Positions 36,999 to 47,547 of a DNA stretch of 64,000 nucleotides are shown in pieces. Every line of letters starts with the position of its first letter. Within the stretch, counting starts at the first letter, position 1. Source of the DNA: Stomoxys calcitrans (taxonomy: Eukaryota > Arthropoda > Insecta > Diptera > Muscidae); the NCBI RefSeq assembly GCF_963082655.1, contig NC_081553.1, positions 45,853,933-45,917,932 of the forward strand. Reading direction: 5' to 3'. The notes below the pieces were generated by a model. It made no database searches, was not told the DNA's origin, and saw only the letters and a list, made by a program, of their open reading frames with translations. A program made the translations under genes and the position numbers.

Positions 36999-37428
36999 TA
37001 GAAACCAAATCTTTTTTTTGGTTGTTAGAGTGGGAAAATTTTTGAACTAATCGCATTACCAATCTCCGAAATCTGTTTTTTTTTTAAATTAGGGTAATAA
37101 GAAGTGCTTTTAAGGGGAGACATTTCGATTCAAATATGGATATCAAATTCGAGTCCACTCCCAAATCGCTTTACTTTGAACCCCATATTGTCATGGTCGG
37201 TAAATATGAACCGTTTGGAGGGTGTTTTGGGGTTATGGAGGCCACCGGCACTTTGCCTTCAAATTCTTTCTTTACTCCCATATACCGTTGACTTGAGCTC
37301 CATATTGCTATAGTCGGAAATAAAGTTCAGTTTAAGTGATGATTTAGGGCGTACCCCCAAACTTGGATATCAAATTCGTTTTCTACTCTCAAATACCTTT
37401 CATTTGAGTCCTATATTGCCCTGATGGA

Positions 37429-38695
37429 TCCTGATTTGGATATAGCTGTCATGTAGACCGATCCTCCGATTTAGGGTCTTAGACCCATAAAAGCCACGTT
37501 TATTATCCGATCTTGCTGAAATTTGGGATAGTGAGTTGTGTTAGGCCCCTCGACATCCCTCGTCAATTTGGTCCAGATCGGTCCAGATTTGGATATAGCT
37601 GACATATATACCGATCCGCCGATTTAAGGTCTTAGGCCCAAAAAAGCCACACTTATTATCCGATTTTGTTGAAATTTGAGACAGTGAGTTATGTTGGACG
37701 TTTCGACATCCTTCTTTAATTTGGGCCAGATTTGGTTATAGCTGCCATATAGAGCGATCCTCCGATTTAGGGTCTTAGGCCCGTAGAAGCCACATTTATT
37801 ATCCGATTTCACTGAAATTCTGGACAGTGAGTCGCGTTAGGCGCCTTGATAGCTTTCTTCGATTTCGCCCAGATCGGTCCAGATTCGGATATAGCTGCCA
37901 TAAAGGCCGATCTCCCGATTTATTGTTTTGGGCCCATTAAAGGCGCATTTATTACCCAATGTCGCCGAAATTTGGGACAGTGAGTTAAGTTAAGCCCCTT
38001 CACATACTTCTGCAATATGGCACAAATCGGTCCAGATTTGGAAATATTTGCCATATAGAACGATCTCTCGATTTTAGGTTTTGGGGCCATGAAAGGTGCA
38101 TTTGTTGTCCGATGTCGCCGAAATTTAAGACAGTGAGTTGAGTTAGGCCCTTCGACGTCCTTTTTCAATTTGGCCCAGCTCGTTCCAGAATTGAATGCAG
38201 ATGCTATATAGACTGATCTCTTGATTTAAGGTTTTAGGCCCATCAAAGGCACATTTACTGTCGCAGAATTTGGGACAGTGCTTTGTGTAAGGCTCTTCGA
38301 CATTTTTCTGCAACTTGGCCTTAATCGGTCCAGATTTGGATATAGCTGCCATGTTGACCGATATTTCGATTTTAAGTCTTGGCTCCATAAAAGGTGCATT
38401 TATAGTCCGATTGCACTGAAATTTGACACAGTGACTTATGTTAGGCTTTTCGTATGTGATTCAGATCGGTTTAGTTTCAGATATAGCTACTAAAAAGGCC
38501 AACTTTTTTTATACACAATTGAATAATGAATTGTACTAATTAGTATTTGGTCCAAATCAGAACATATTTCAAAAAAACTGCAATGGGACATAAGGTATGC
38601 AATTTTCACCGCATTTTGATGAAAGGTGGTTCACATATATAACCGAGGTGGTGGGTATCCAAAGTTCGGCCCGGCCGAACTTAACGCCTTTTTAT
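37429..38695 (+). mobile_element. HINE-like element, 3' part, about 1.27 kb
   Basis: About eight units ('tggatatagctgccatat', 'catttattatccgatttc'), then the palindrome ttcggcccggccgaa (38665-38680) and CTTTTTATTTG. The 5' end is replaced by family B sequence. Confidence 0.75.
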
Positions 38696-38769
38696 TTGTG
38701 TTTTTTTTTTGGGGAAACAGTCATATATATTATGGGTTTAAAATAATTTTATGCATCCTTACATGGAAA

Positions 38770-38775
38770 TTTAAT
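38770..38775 (-). terminator. possible polyadenylation signal of the JmjC gene
   Basis: ATTAAA on the minus strand, about 28 bases after the stop codon. It is a common variant of AATAAA, but the region is AT-rich, so it may be chance. Confidence 0.3.
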
Positions 38776-38802
38776 TAAATTTCATTTTTAAATTTGATTT
38801 GC

Positions 38803-41800
38803 TTAATCATACTCAGCCCCTATGGTGAGGCTTATTTCTCCTGGCTGCACAAAAGTCTGATGATACCATTTGTTGGTATCCAAAACAACTGAAAAGTCAT
38901 TTAAGATCAAAATTAACAACTTGAGTGATATAATTCTATAAAATGTTGTACTCACTTATATCTCCCTTGTTGACAATGCCATCAAAGGATTTGCATTTAA
39001 AATAGCATTCTGGTGGGGGAGCCAATAGCCAGCGTTTACTGCCCGAAAGTTGAGCCTGCCAGGAGGGCAAGCGGACATTATCAATCTAAGAAACGTCAAA
39101 ATAATAAACTTATTTATTTAACATTTTACCATCTATAAATCTCACTTACATGCATATGCGCTCCCAAACCTGCGGTGCCTATGAAAAACCAATCTACTGC
39201 ATTATTCTCCGAAGTATCGGGTAGAAAATATGGTTTGCCATAGTGGCGACGAAATTCTTCTGCCGTTTCAGGATTACAATTACTCCAACCAAAATACCAC
39301 GGTTGTTCTTCGTTATTCGCAGAGTTGTTATTAAAATATTCCACCCTTGCTTCGGACATGTCCAAAGCCTCAAAGATATCACGAAATCCTGTTTTATAGG
39401 GCAAAAATTGGCAATCTAAGATTTTTTCTTTGCGCTGGGCATTGTTGTAGACATCACGGAAATACCAATAATCAAATTTCTATAAATGAACAATGAATGT
39501 ATGTATTTAACACACTGTAGTGGTTTAGACTCACCTCTAAAGCTGTCCAATTCTTGGTGGCATCTTCAATTATTACCGGTGTTGCACTGTACGCATATTT
39601 TCTAGCAAATTCCTGAGATGTTATATCCGAGACTCTGGCAATCTTATCGACATTTTCACAGAAGTTGCAATTCTCAGGAGGACGAAAAGCATAGCGCAGC
39701 AAACGTGGCATTTCAAAGGAGCAGCGCTGTTAGGAAATAAAGAAAATTAAATAAAAATAAGTAAAAGCGTGCCAAGTTCGGCCGGGCCGAATCTTATATA
39801 CCCTTCACCATGGATCGCATTTGTCGAGTTCTTTTCCCAGTGTCTCTTTTTAGGCAAATAAAGTAAAGGAAAGGATAAAAGAATATAATTGCTATGCTAT
39901 TGGAGCTATATCAAGTTATGGTCAGATTCGGACCATAATGGAATGAATGTTGGAGACCATAGTAGAAGCAACAAGTAAAAAGGCGTTAAGTTCGGCCGGG
40001 CCGAACTTTGGATACCCACCACCTCGGGTATATATGTAAACCACCTTTCATCAAAATCCAGTGAAAATTGCATACCTTATGTCCCATAGCAGTTATATCG
40101 GGCCTTTAACGAAATATGATCTGATTTGGACCAAATACAAATAAGTACAAGTCATTGTTCAGTTATGTATAACAAAATATTGGTCTTTTTAGTAGCTATA
40201 TCTACAATAAAAATAAACCGATCTGAACTATATACAACATGGATGTCGAAAAGCCTAACATAAGCCAATGTGTCAAATTTCAGTTAAATCGGATTATAAA
40301 TGCGCCTTTTTTGGGGCCAAAACTTTAAGTCGAGATATCGTTCTATATGGCAGCTATATGTAAATCCTAATTGATTTAGACCAAATTGCAGAAATACGTG
40401 GAGGGGCTTAACTTAACTCTCTGGCCCAAAATTTTGTCATCATCGGATAATAAATGCACCTTTTATGGGCCCAAAATATTAAATCGAGAGATCGGTCTAT
40501 ATGGCAGCTATATCCAAATCTGGATCGATCTGAGCCAAATTGACGAAGGATGTCGAAGGGACAAACACAACTCACTGTCCCAAATTTCAACAACATCGGA
40601 CAAAACATGTGACTATTGTGGGCCTTTAACCCTAAATCGGAGGATCGGTCTATATGGCAGCTATATCCAAATCTGTACCGATCTAGGCCAAATTGATGAA
40701 GGACGTGTAGGGGCCTGATACAACTCACTACCTCAAATTCCGGCAAAATCGGATAATAAATGTGGCTTTTATGGGCCTTAGACCCTACATCGGAGGATCG
40801 GTTTATATGGCAGCTATATCCAAATCTGGATAGATCTGGGGCAAATTGACGAAGGATGTCGAAAGGCCTAACACAACTCACTGTCCCAAATTTCGGCAAA
40901 ATCGGATAATAAATGTGGCTGTTAATAAACGTGGCTTTTATGGGTCTAAGACCCTAAATCGGAGGATCGGTCTATATGGCAGCTGTATCCAAATCTGGAC
41001 TGATCTAGACCAAATTGACGAAGGTTGTTGAAGGGCCTAACACAACTCACTGTCCCAAATTTCAGCCAAATCGGTTAATAAATGTGGCTTTTATGGGCCC
41101 AAGACACCAAATCGGCGGATTGGTCGATATGGGTGCTATATCAAGATATAGTCCTATATAGCCCATCTTCGAACTTAACCTGCTTATGGACAAAAAAAGA
41201 ATCTGTGCAAAGTTTCAGCTCAATATCTAAATTTGTAAAGATTGTAGCGTGATTTCAACAGACAGAGGGACATGCGGACGGACATGGCTAATTCGTCTTA
41301 GATTTTTATGCTGATCAAGAATATATATACATTATAGGGTCGGAAATGGATATTTCGATGTGTTGCAAACGGAATGACAAAATGAATATACCCCCATCCT
41401 TCGATGGAGGGTATAAAAAGTATATTATTGTTGATCGTCCGACATTCAAAGTGGATTTAGCCATGTCCGTCCGTTTGCCAAAAGCACGCTAACCTTCTAA
41501 GGTATAAAGCTGGGCGCCTGCAATTTTGTACCAATAAGTCCTATTGTTGTAGGTCGGCCCATAAATGGACCATATTGGTCCATGGTTCGATGTAGCTGTC
41601 ATATAAACTGATATCAAATTTTGCATTCTTAAGAATCCAGAGGACGCAGTTTTGTACAATGATTTTTCCTATGATCCTCAACATGCATGCCAAATATGAT
41701 CTGACTTGGTCCATAACTGGATATACCTCCATATACAAATTGTACTCTTTTTTTCTAAATTTTCCACAATGACTTCTACTTTGGTCTCCAACACCCAAAC

Positions 41801-42206
41801 CAATTATGGCCCGAATCGATCCATAATCTGATATAGCTGCAATAGCATGGCATTTTGTATCCGTTACCTATACAAAGATACCGGGCAAAGAACTTTTTAA
41901 ATGCGATCCATGGTGGAGGGTATATTTGATTCGGTCCAACCGAAATTAGCCCGCTTTTACTTGTTTTAATCTTCATTTAAATTTTATCACATTTCTTACC
42001 TTTGATTGCAATTCAGTATAATAATAATTCACTGCATATGCCAATAGACATGTTATAATTACTATTTTTAACCATTTTTGCTTTCGATTATAGGATTTCC
42101 TATTATCTTGAAGAAAATGTTTAATGCTTTTCAGCTCTTTCAAATTAACATTTTCACTTTTACACTTTTCCAATATCTCAGCCAACTTTACTTGAGCACC
42201 TTCCAT
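38803..42206 (-). CDS. membrane-anchored JmjC/cupin_8 Fe(II)/2OG oxygenase, five exons
   Basis: Exons on the minus strand are 42206-42000, 39726-39535, 39479-39150, 39085-38956 and 38888-38803; all introns are GT-AG and the frame stays open for 314 codons to a TAA. Residues 1-44 are charged (MEGAQVKLAEILEK...), residues about 45-63 form one hydrophobic segment (LKIVIITCLLAYAV) after a basic stretch, so a type II anchor with the catalytic part in the ER/secretory lumen is likely. Lumenal features are a C-x-x-C at about 89-92 and an N-N-S sequon. The JmjC core reads GLGAHMH|IDNVRLPSWQ, a Lys at about 260 in SGSKRW, and NKWYHQTF then PGEISLTIGAEYD. His243, Asp245 and His296 form the iron triad, and Lys260 may bind 2-oxoglutarate. 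The family hydroxylates or demethylates proteins; the substrate is unknown. I chose the first ATG in a good context (aaatATGG). The gene sits inside the peroxidase intron on the opposite strand. Confidence 0.88.
39759..39970 (-). mobile_element. HINE-like element, 3'-terminal fragment
   Basis: Starts aagtaaaagcgtgcc with the palindrome ttcggccgggccgaa (39778-39792) and stops abruptly at the next element. It lies in the first intron of the JmjC gene. Confidence 0.7.
39972..41416 (-). mobile_element. HINE-like element, complete, about 1.45 kb, in a JmjC intron
   Basis: The hairpin end is at left (caagtaaaaaggcg; ggccgggcc) and 'cttcgatggagggtataa' at right (41416). About seven tandem units. 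Closely related to 11959-13425. Confidence 0.8.
41419..41963 (+). mobile_element. HINE-like element, deleted copy, in a JmjC intron
   Basis: It begins inside the mini-me core ('gttgatcgtccgacattc'), has a short (GTCY)n at 41466-41475, two units, and ends CCGCTTTTACTTG at 41963. It stops 37 bp from the splice donor of JmjC exon 1. Confidence 0.7.
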
Positions 42207-42261
42207 ATTTTTCTTCTCCGATATATGCTTCAATAATAAGAACCAAACTCTTCGAGCTACA

Positions 42262-42290
42262 AACTGAGACTATTGCAGAGGACTATATTT
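42262..42290 (-). promoter_or_regulatory. possible initiator of the JmjC gene
   Basis: On the minus strand TCAGTTT (A at 42265) matches the fly initiator TCAGTY and would give a 59-base leader before the ATG at 42206. A weak AAATATAG lies only 17-25 bases upstream, closer than a usual TATA box. No DPE match was seen at +28. Confidence 0.3.
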
Positions 42291-42614
42291 CTAGCATCCT
42301 TTACACTGTTTTATGGTGGTTAGACAAAAGTTTAACAAAAACCATTCAATCGTTAATAATGTTCTTATCTGATTGTTGGGCGTTAAATCAATTGCAGCAA
42401 GAAAGTGAAAACAAGGAAACATATGCTTGTTGTCCTTAGATGGGATGTCTATACATGTCTGTATGAAGGGCGGTGGTAAAAGTAGGGGTGGGGGATATGG
42501 TTTGTCTGGGCACATGTTGATAACAAATAAATGAATTCCTTCAATGAATTTCTATGCATTGAGGCTGTCAACCAATAATGTTTTTGTTCTTCTTGTACTT
42601 TTTTTGTTTCGCAG

Positions 42615-42694
42615 AACTCCGTACAATGGTGACTCAACTTGTATAACATATGATGCTGTTAACGCTGCCTATTTGGATGCACGCAAGAGAATAC
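42615..42694 (+). CDS. secreted heme peroxidase, second visible exon
   Basis: This 80-bp exon lies between a strong pyrimidine tract plus tttcgcag and the donor gtaagt at 42695. It encodes TPYNGDSTCITYDAV followed by NAAYLDARKRI. In insect heme peroxidases a Cys followed by an aromatic-D-A-V-N-A-A-Y-x-D-A-R pattern lies at the start of the peroxidase domain, and this is the main basis for the family call. Phase is consistent on both sides: one base completes the Leu codon from exon 14109-14282, and the final c joins 'at' of the next exon to give His. The left intron is 28.3 kb and contains a whole gene on the other strand. The right intron is 2.3 kb and almost filled by one mobile element. 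Confidence 0.85.
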
Positions 42695-45037
42695 GTAAGT
42701 CAATGGGGATTTTATAAAAATAGAAAAAATGATTTGAAAAAAATTAAAACAAATAAAATAAAAAAAAAATTTAAGCGAGTTTTTTTAAGTCTATTTAAAT
42801 CATAAATGAAATCAATAAATCCAGACAAAGCCACTGTAATATTGAATATTTATATATCATTCTGAAAACATAAACATAAAACATTAAGGATTGGTTTGAA
42901 TAAGAGGATGAGAACATTCACTAGCTATTGACGATCTTTCCTAATTATACTCACCACCGTAGGATAGGGGGTATAAGGGGGTATATTCATTCAGTCATTC
43001 CGTTTGCAACACATCGAAATATCAATTTCCGACCCTACAAAGTGTGTATATTTCGGATCGTCGTAAAATTCTAAGACGATTTAACGATGTCCGTGTGTCT
43101 GTCCGTCTGTCTGTTGTAATCACTCTAGAGCCTTCAAACATTGAGACATTGAGCTAAAATTTGGCTCAACACAACATTTTTTTGATGCACGCTGGTTAAG
43201 TTCTTGAACAGGCCAAATCGGACCATTTTTGGATATAGCTGCTATATAGACCGGTTTTCCAATAAAGGGTCTAATGCAAATAAAAACCTTTTTTTCATCC
43301 GAATTTGCTAAAATTTGAAACAGTGAGTAGTTTAAGGCTTAAATTTGCAACAAAGGATTATTTTAAGCCTCCTAACATCTGACCTAAATATGGATTAGAT
43401 CCGTCCATATTTAGATATAGCTGCCATATAGACCCATCTCCCAATAAAGGGTCCGAAGGCCATAAAAGCTTTGTTTTTTATCCAATTTCGCTGAAATTTG
43501 GAACAGTGTGCAGTTTTAAGCCTCTCAACATCCCACCCAAATATGGTACAGATCGGACTATATTTTTATATAGCTACTGTCTAGATCGATCTCCCGATTA
43601 CGGGTCTAAAGACCATAAAAGCTTTATTTATTACCCGATTTCGCTGAAATTTGCAACAGTGGGTTATTTTAAGCCTACCGATGTCTGACTTAAATATAGT
43701 TCAGACCGGACTATATTTAGATATAGCTATCATATAGACAGATCTCCCGATTAAGGGTCTGAAGACCATAAAAGCTTTATTTATTATCCGATTTCCCTGA
43801 AATTTGCAACAGTTGGTTATCTTATGCCTCCCGACATCTGACCTAAGTATGGTTCAGATCGGACTATATTTAGATATAGCTGCCATAAAGCCCCATCTCC
43901 CGATAAAGGGTCCGAAGGCCATAAAAGCTTTATTTATTATCCGATTTCGCTGAAATTTTAAATAGTGCGCAGTTTTAAGCCTCCCGAAATCCGACCCACA
44001 TATGGTACAGATCGGACTATATTTTGATATAGCTGCAATACAGACCGATCTGCCGATAAAGGATCTGAAGACCATAAAAGCTTTATTTATTACCCCATTT
44101 CGCTGAAATTTGCAAAAGTAGATTATTTTAAGCCTACCGATGTCTGACGTAAATATAGTTCAGATCGGACTATATTTAGATATAGCTGTCATACAGACCG
44201 ATCTCCCGATTAAGGGTCTGAAGACCATAAAAGCTTAATTTATTACCCGATTTCGCTGAAATTTGCAACAGTTGGTTATCTTATGCCTCCCGACATCTGA
44301 CTTAAGTATGGTTCAGATCGGACAATATTTAGATATAGCTGCCATATAGACCCATCTCCCGACAAAGGGTCCGAAGGCCATAAAAGCTTTATTTATTACC
44401 CGATTTCGCTGAAATTTTAAATAGTGCGCAGTTTCAAGCCTCCCGAAATCCGACCTAAATATGGTTCAGATCGAACGATGTTTAAATATAGCTGCCATAT
44501 AGACCGTTCTGGCAATAAGGGGTCTAAAGCCAATAAAAGCTTTATAGATTACCCGATTTAGCTGAAATTTGAAACATTGAGTAGATTAAGACCTCCTGAT
44601 ATACGACCTATGGTTCTGAACGAACTATATTCAGATATAGCTGCCATATAGACCGATCTGCCGATAAGAGGACTGAAGCCCATAATAGCTTTATTTATTA
44701 CCCGATTTTGCCGAAATTTGAAACAGTGAGGTTTCCTGAGTCTCACTATATCTGACTTTAATATAGTTCAGATCGGTTTACAATTGGATATTTCTGCCAA
44801 AAAGACCAATATATTGTTCTACAAAATTGAATAGTGTCATATATATTAGACCACTCAATGTCCGTGCCGAATTTGTGTCCTTAAGTTATTAAATTTTCAC
44901 CGGATTGTGCCGAAGTGGGGTTAACATATATACCCGAGGTGGTGGGTATCCAAAGTTCGGCCCGGCCGAACTTAGCGCCTTTTTACTTATTTTTACTTGG
45001 TGTTTTTTCTAACTCGATATTTTTTTCTTCACAACAG
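42695..45037 (+). other. 2.3 kb peroxidase intron
   Basis: It is bounded by gtaagt and cacaacag. About 2.05 kb of it (42945-44999) is a single plus-strand HINE-like element, so the ancestral intron was probably only about 290 bp. Confidence 0.75.
42945..44999 (+). mobile_element. HINE-like element, about 2.05 kb, with a long 153-bp array
   Basis: Starts TTATACTCACCACCGTAGG and has a (GTCY)n at 43094-43114. The word agctgc or agctat recurs at 43419, 43571, 43725, 43878, 44032, 44185, 44337 and 44490 (steps of 152-154). The palindrome ttcggcccggccgaa lies at 44955-44970. It fills a peroxidase intron. Confidence 0.85.
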
Positions 45038-45128
45038 ATGTATCTCAACCCAAAGGAGATTGGAAAACTGAAGATATAGCCACCGTGGGTGAACTGCTCT
45101 TGGACATTTCCATACAATTGGCCAGAAC
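45038..45128 (+). CDS. secreted heme peroxidase, third visible exon
   Basis: The exon begins after cttcacaacag and ends before the donor gtaagt at 45129. In frame with the preceding exon it reads HVSQPKGDWKTEDIATVGE then LLLDISIQLART, and ends in a split codon. The E-L-L-L-D-x-S residues correspond to the N-terminal part of the peroxidase fold, before the heme-binding His and Arg. None of those catalytic residues lie in this window, so activity cannot be judged. The following exon was not found in the remaining 18.8 kb, so the downstream intron runs past the right edge. Confidence 0.82.
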
Positions 45129-45734
45129 GTAAGTTTACTACTCTTTCTAACGTATGTTGATTGCTTTGGAATTAATTAATTCAAAATTGATTCATGTCGG
45201 TGAACATATGAGTATAAAATTGCTTCTCCATTATCGAGCATAATCTGCATATGGAGTCTTTATGGGGTTTCATTTTCAATCCATATTTTTTTCGTAAAAT
45301 CTAAGCGGTTCACATCAGGCGAACAACCTGTAATTTAGTACTTAGTGGTAATAACGAAAATTGTTTTTGACTTTTTTGAAAGTTTCTTATGGACAAAGAA
45401 AAATATCTCATTTAATTGGAGCCCAAACAATTTATTCATGCGTTAGTACTTGTATTTGACGTAAATTAAAAAATTTTGTTCACTCCTTAAAGCGATGCCA
45501 TGTTTTAGAGGCTTGCATTAAATTGTTTTAATAATTGGCAACAATTTTAGTAAGTGTAGATTATATAATGATAATAACTTATTTGCTAGCTGGTTTCGGT
45601 TAAAAAAAAGTGGGTCTATGCGTAACTGATGCAGAAGTCCTCATGCTGCGAAAGTGTAGTTATCATAGTTGCCGCTACATAATATTATTAATCGATTATT
45701 AATTTGAATACCAATATGGAAACATACTACTACT
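45129..45734. other. gene-free intronic DNA
   Basis: No repeat or gene recognised. Confidence 0.5.
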
Positions 45735-45930
45735 AAATTTCCCATGAACATCCCATTAAGGAAGAAGGAATACTTCTCTCATATCCATGAGTGCAGTCGG
45801 ATTAATGTAGCCAGCATTAGTAACGAGGAAACCAGCTCTGAAATATTTTTAGATGTTCACGGCGGGATTTGAACCCAGACATTCGGCACCACAGGCGGAC
45901 ATACTTACCTCTGCCCCACGGTTCATATGA
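45735..45930 (-). mobile_element. SINE-A with internal deletion
   Basis: The head (box B GGGTTCAAATCC on the minus strand, near 45870) and the tail ('cccatgaacatcccattaagg') are present, but about 110 bases of the body are missing between 45804 and 45809. Confidence 0.75.
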
Positions 45931-46073
45931 GAACATATCAGTTATTGACTTGATAAAAATAAGCCTCTTGAAATTTTGATATTTATCCCTTATGTATCTC
46001 TCGTACAACTTATATTTCAAAAGATGGGGCTCACACATGAGATGAGACACAGATAAGGACCTAAAAGTATAAA

Positions 46074-46885
46074 GGGTTAGGTTAGGTTTAAGTGGCAGTC
46101 AACCATCAGACTCACTTAGACGTTTTCGTCCATTTTCATACCACAGGAACAGAAGAAGGAAGTTGCCTTCTAGTTCCTACCGTTGAACCATCCAGATCCA
46201 CTTCACATCCGTTAAATCAGACAGGTTCTCAAAGAAATGAGAACCTAAAGTGGAACTCATTTTGACGGCTAGTGCGGGACACACAAACAGAAGGTGTTCT
46301 CTAGACTCTATCCCTCTTCGATGTCCTCACATCTTCTGCAAATGTCGTTGCTGGCAACCTTCAGTCTGTCAGCATGTTTCCCGATTAGGCAGTGACCTGT
46401 CATGACGGACACCATGACTGAGACGTCTGTTCTAGGCAATGACAGCAAAGCAGTAGACCTCTTCAAGTCTACATAAGGCCACATAGTTTTGGCTGTGAGC
46501 ACAGCCTCCTCTTTGTGACCATCTATCATTCGTTGTCCTTCGGGCCTGGTCCTGAAAACTTAGCTTACATGTCGCTAGAGGCATACCCACAGATTCCAGT
46601 ATCCCTGGAATATGTAGGGTAGTTCCTAGTCTTGCAAGCTCATCCGCTTTTCAATTCCCTGGGATATCTCTGTGGCCCGGCACCCAGAACAGGTGCATTT
46701 TAAACTGTTCAGCCATCTCGTTGAGAGATTTGCCACAGTCGAGGGCGGTTTTTGTGTTCAGCAATACATTTTCCAGGGATTTAATGGCTGCATGGCTGCC
46801 TTGAGAAGATATTTATGCCAATCGTCGTAATGACATGATATTATATCTTAGCCATTCCACCACTTCTTTAATTGCAAGGATCTTT
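46074..46885 (-). mobile_element. RNase-H-bearing LINE, 3' end fragment
   Basis: On the minus strand: FWVPGHRDIPGN-KADELARLG (46700-46630, one stop), SLPRTDVSVMVSVMTGHCLIG (46450-46385), CRRCEDIEEG (46340-46310), HLLFVCPAL-like (46290-46265). The UTR ends in a (CCTAA)-like tail at 46074-46090. Related to 51086-51484. Confidence 0.75.
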
Positions 46886-46904
46886 GCTTGATACACACTG
46901 CAGG

Positions 46905-47335
46905 GATAACTATGCGCATCACACAGGCTGGCATCTTTGAGCTCCATTCTGTGTGGTATTCTTCGTTATCACGAGAAACTTAGCTGGGAGCCACCGGGCG
47001 TGTCCACAAATTGCGGATAGTTGAATGCTCCATACGGAGTAGCTGTTACTGTAGTCGCGGACAATCAGCAGTATCGAGGGGAGAGTCTCAGTAAAAGGCC
47101 GGGTGTCACCGGCTCTTGATTACATACTGAGTGCCTGTGATACTCGATACTGTACGACAATGTGAGTTATTGGCGAATTTAAATAACCAATGGCCATCAC
47201 GTTCCCACGGCGATCGGTAGTATTGTGATGAACGAGCTTGCTCATCTATAAGAGCTTGACGAGGATTGCCACTTCCACCTAGAAATGTGTGGTGCATGGC
47301 ATAGTAGACCAAAAATATCGCCAATATTAGGAGCC
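46905..47335 (+). mobile_element. CFDP2-like LINE, 5' region
   Basis: It aligns with 21640-21800/22136-22230 and 28380-28770: 'gggcgtgtccacaaattgcgg', 'gtgtcaccggctcttg', 'gagttattggcg'. No SINE at this site. Confidence 0.7.
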
Positions 47336-47337
47336 CA

Positions 47338-47524
47338 AAACCACCTCTGAAAAAAAATCATCTAATGATCTCGCAAGGTTTCGACCCTAGACAAACCCAT
47401 GGTAGATGGACATGCCAGCCTCCAAGCTACAGTGTCAGTCGATCATCTAATGATCTCGCCAGGTTTCGACACTAAACAATCCCATGATAGATGGACATGC
47501 CAGCCTCCAAGCTACAGTGTCCGT
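47338..47524 (-). mobile_element. third tRNA-like SINE type, head duplicated
   Basis: On the minus strand a head GGACACTGTAGCTTGGAGG ... GTGTCGAAACCTGGCGAG occurs twice, at 47524-47438 and 47437-47350. Box A (TAGCTTGGAGG) and a weak box B are visible in both. It ends in a run of A/T near 47360. Confidence 0.55.
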
Positions 47525-47547
47525 AAGTGATTTATTTATCTATTTAC

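Larger units (their letters stand above)
35979..37428 (+). mobile_element. family B repeat carrying a SINE-A and a MITE
   Basis: Head 35979-36067 ('ctgctccgctgcgccttctt', 'gggtggggacactttgccc'), SINE-A 36068-36362, body 36363-37428 with 'ggttccccaaacacatgg' type units, and a MITE at 36762-36998. The order head-SINE-body recurs at 18197-19950. Confidence 0.65.
14283..42614 (+). other. 28.3 kb peroxidase intron holding a nested gene
   Basis: The limits are the gtaagt donor at 14283 and the tttcgcag acceptor at 42614; the phases of the flanking exons match. The intron holds a complete minus-strand JmjC gene and, by rough count, more than half repeat DNA (HINE-like elements, LINE fragments, SINEs, two full-length MITEs). 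Splicing across it is inferred from frame and homology only. Confidence 0.75.
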
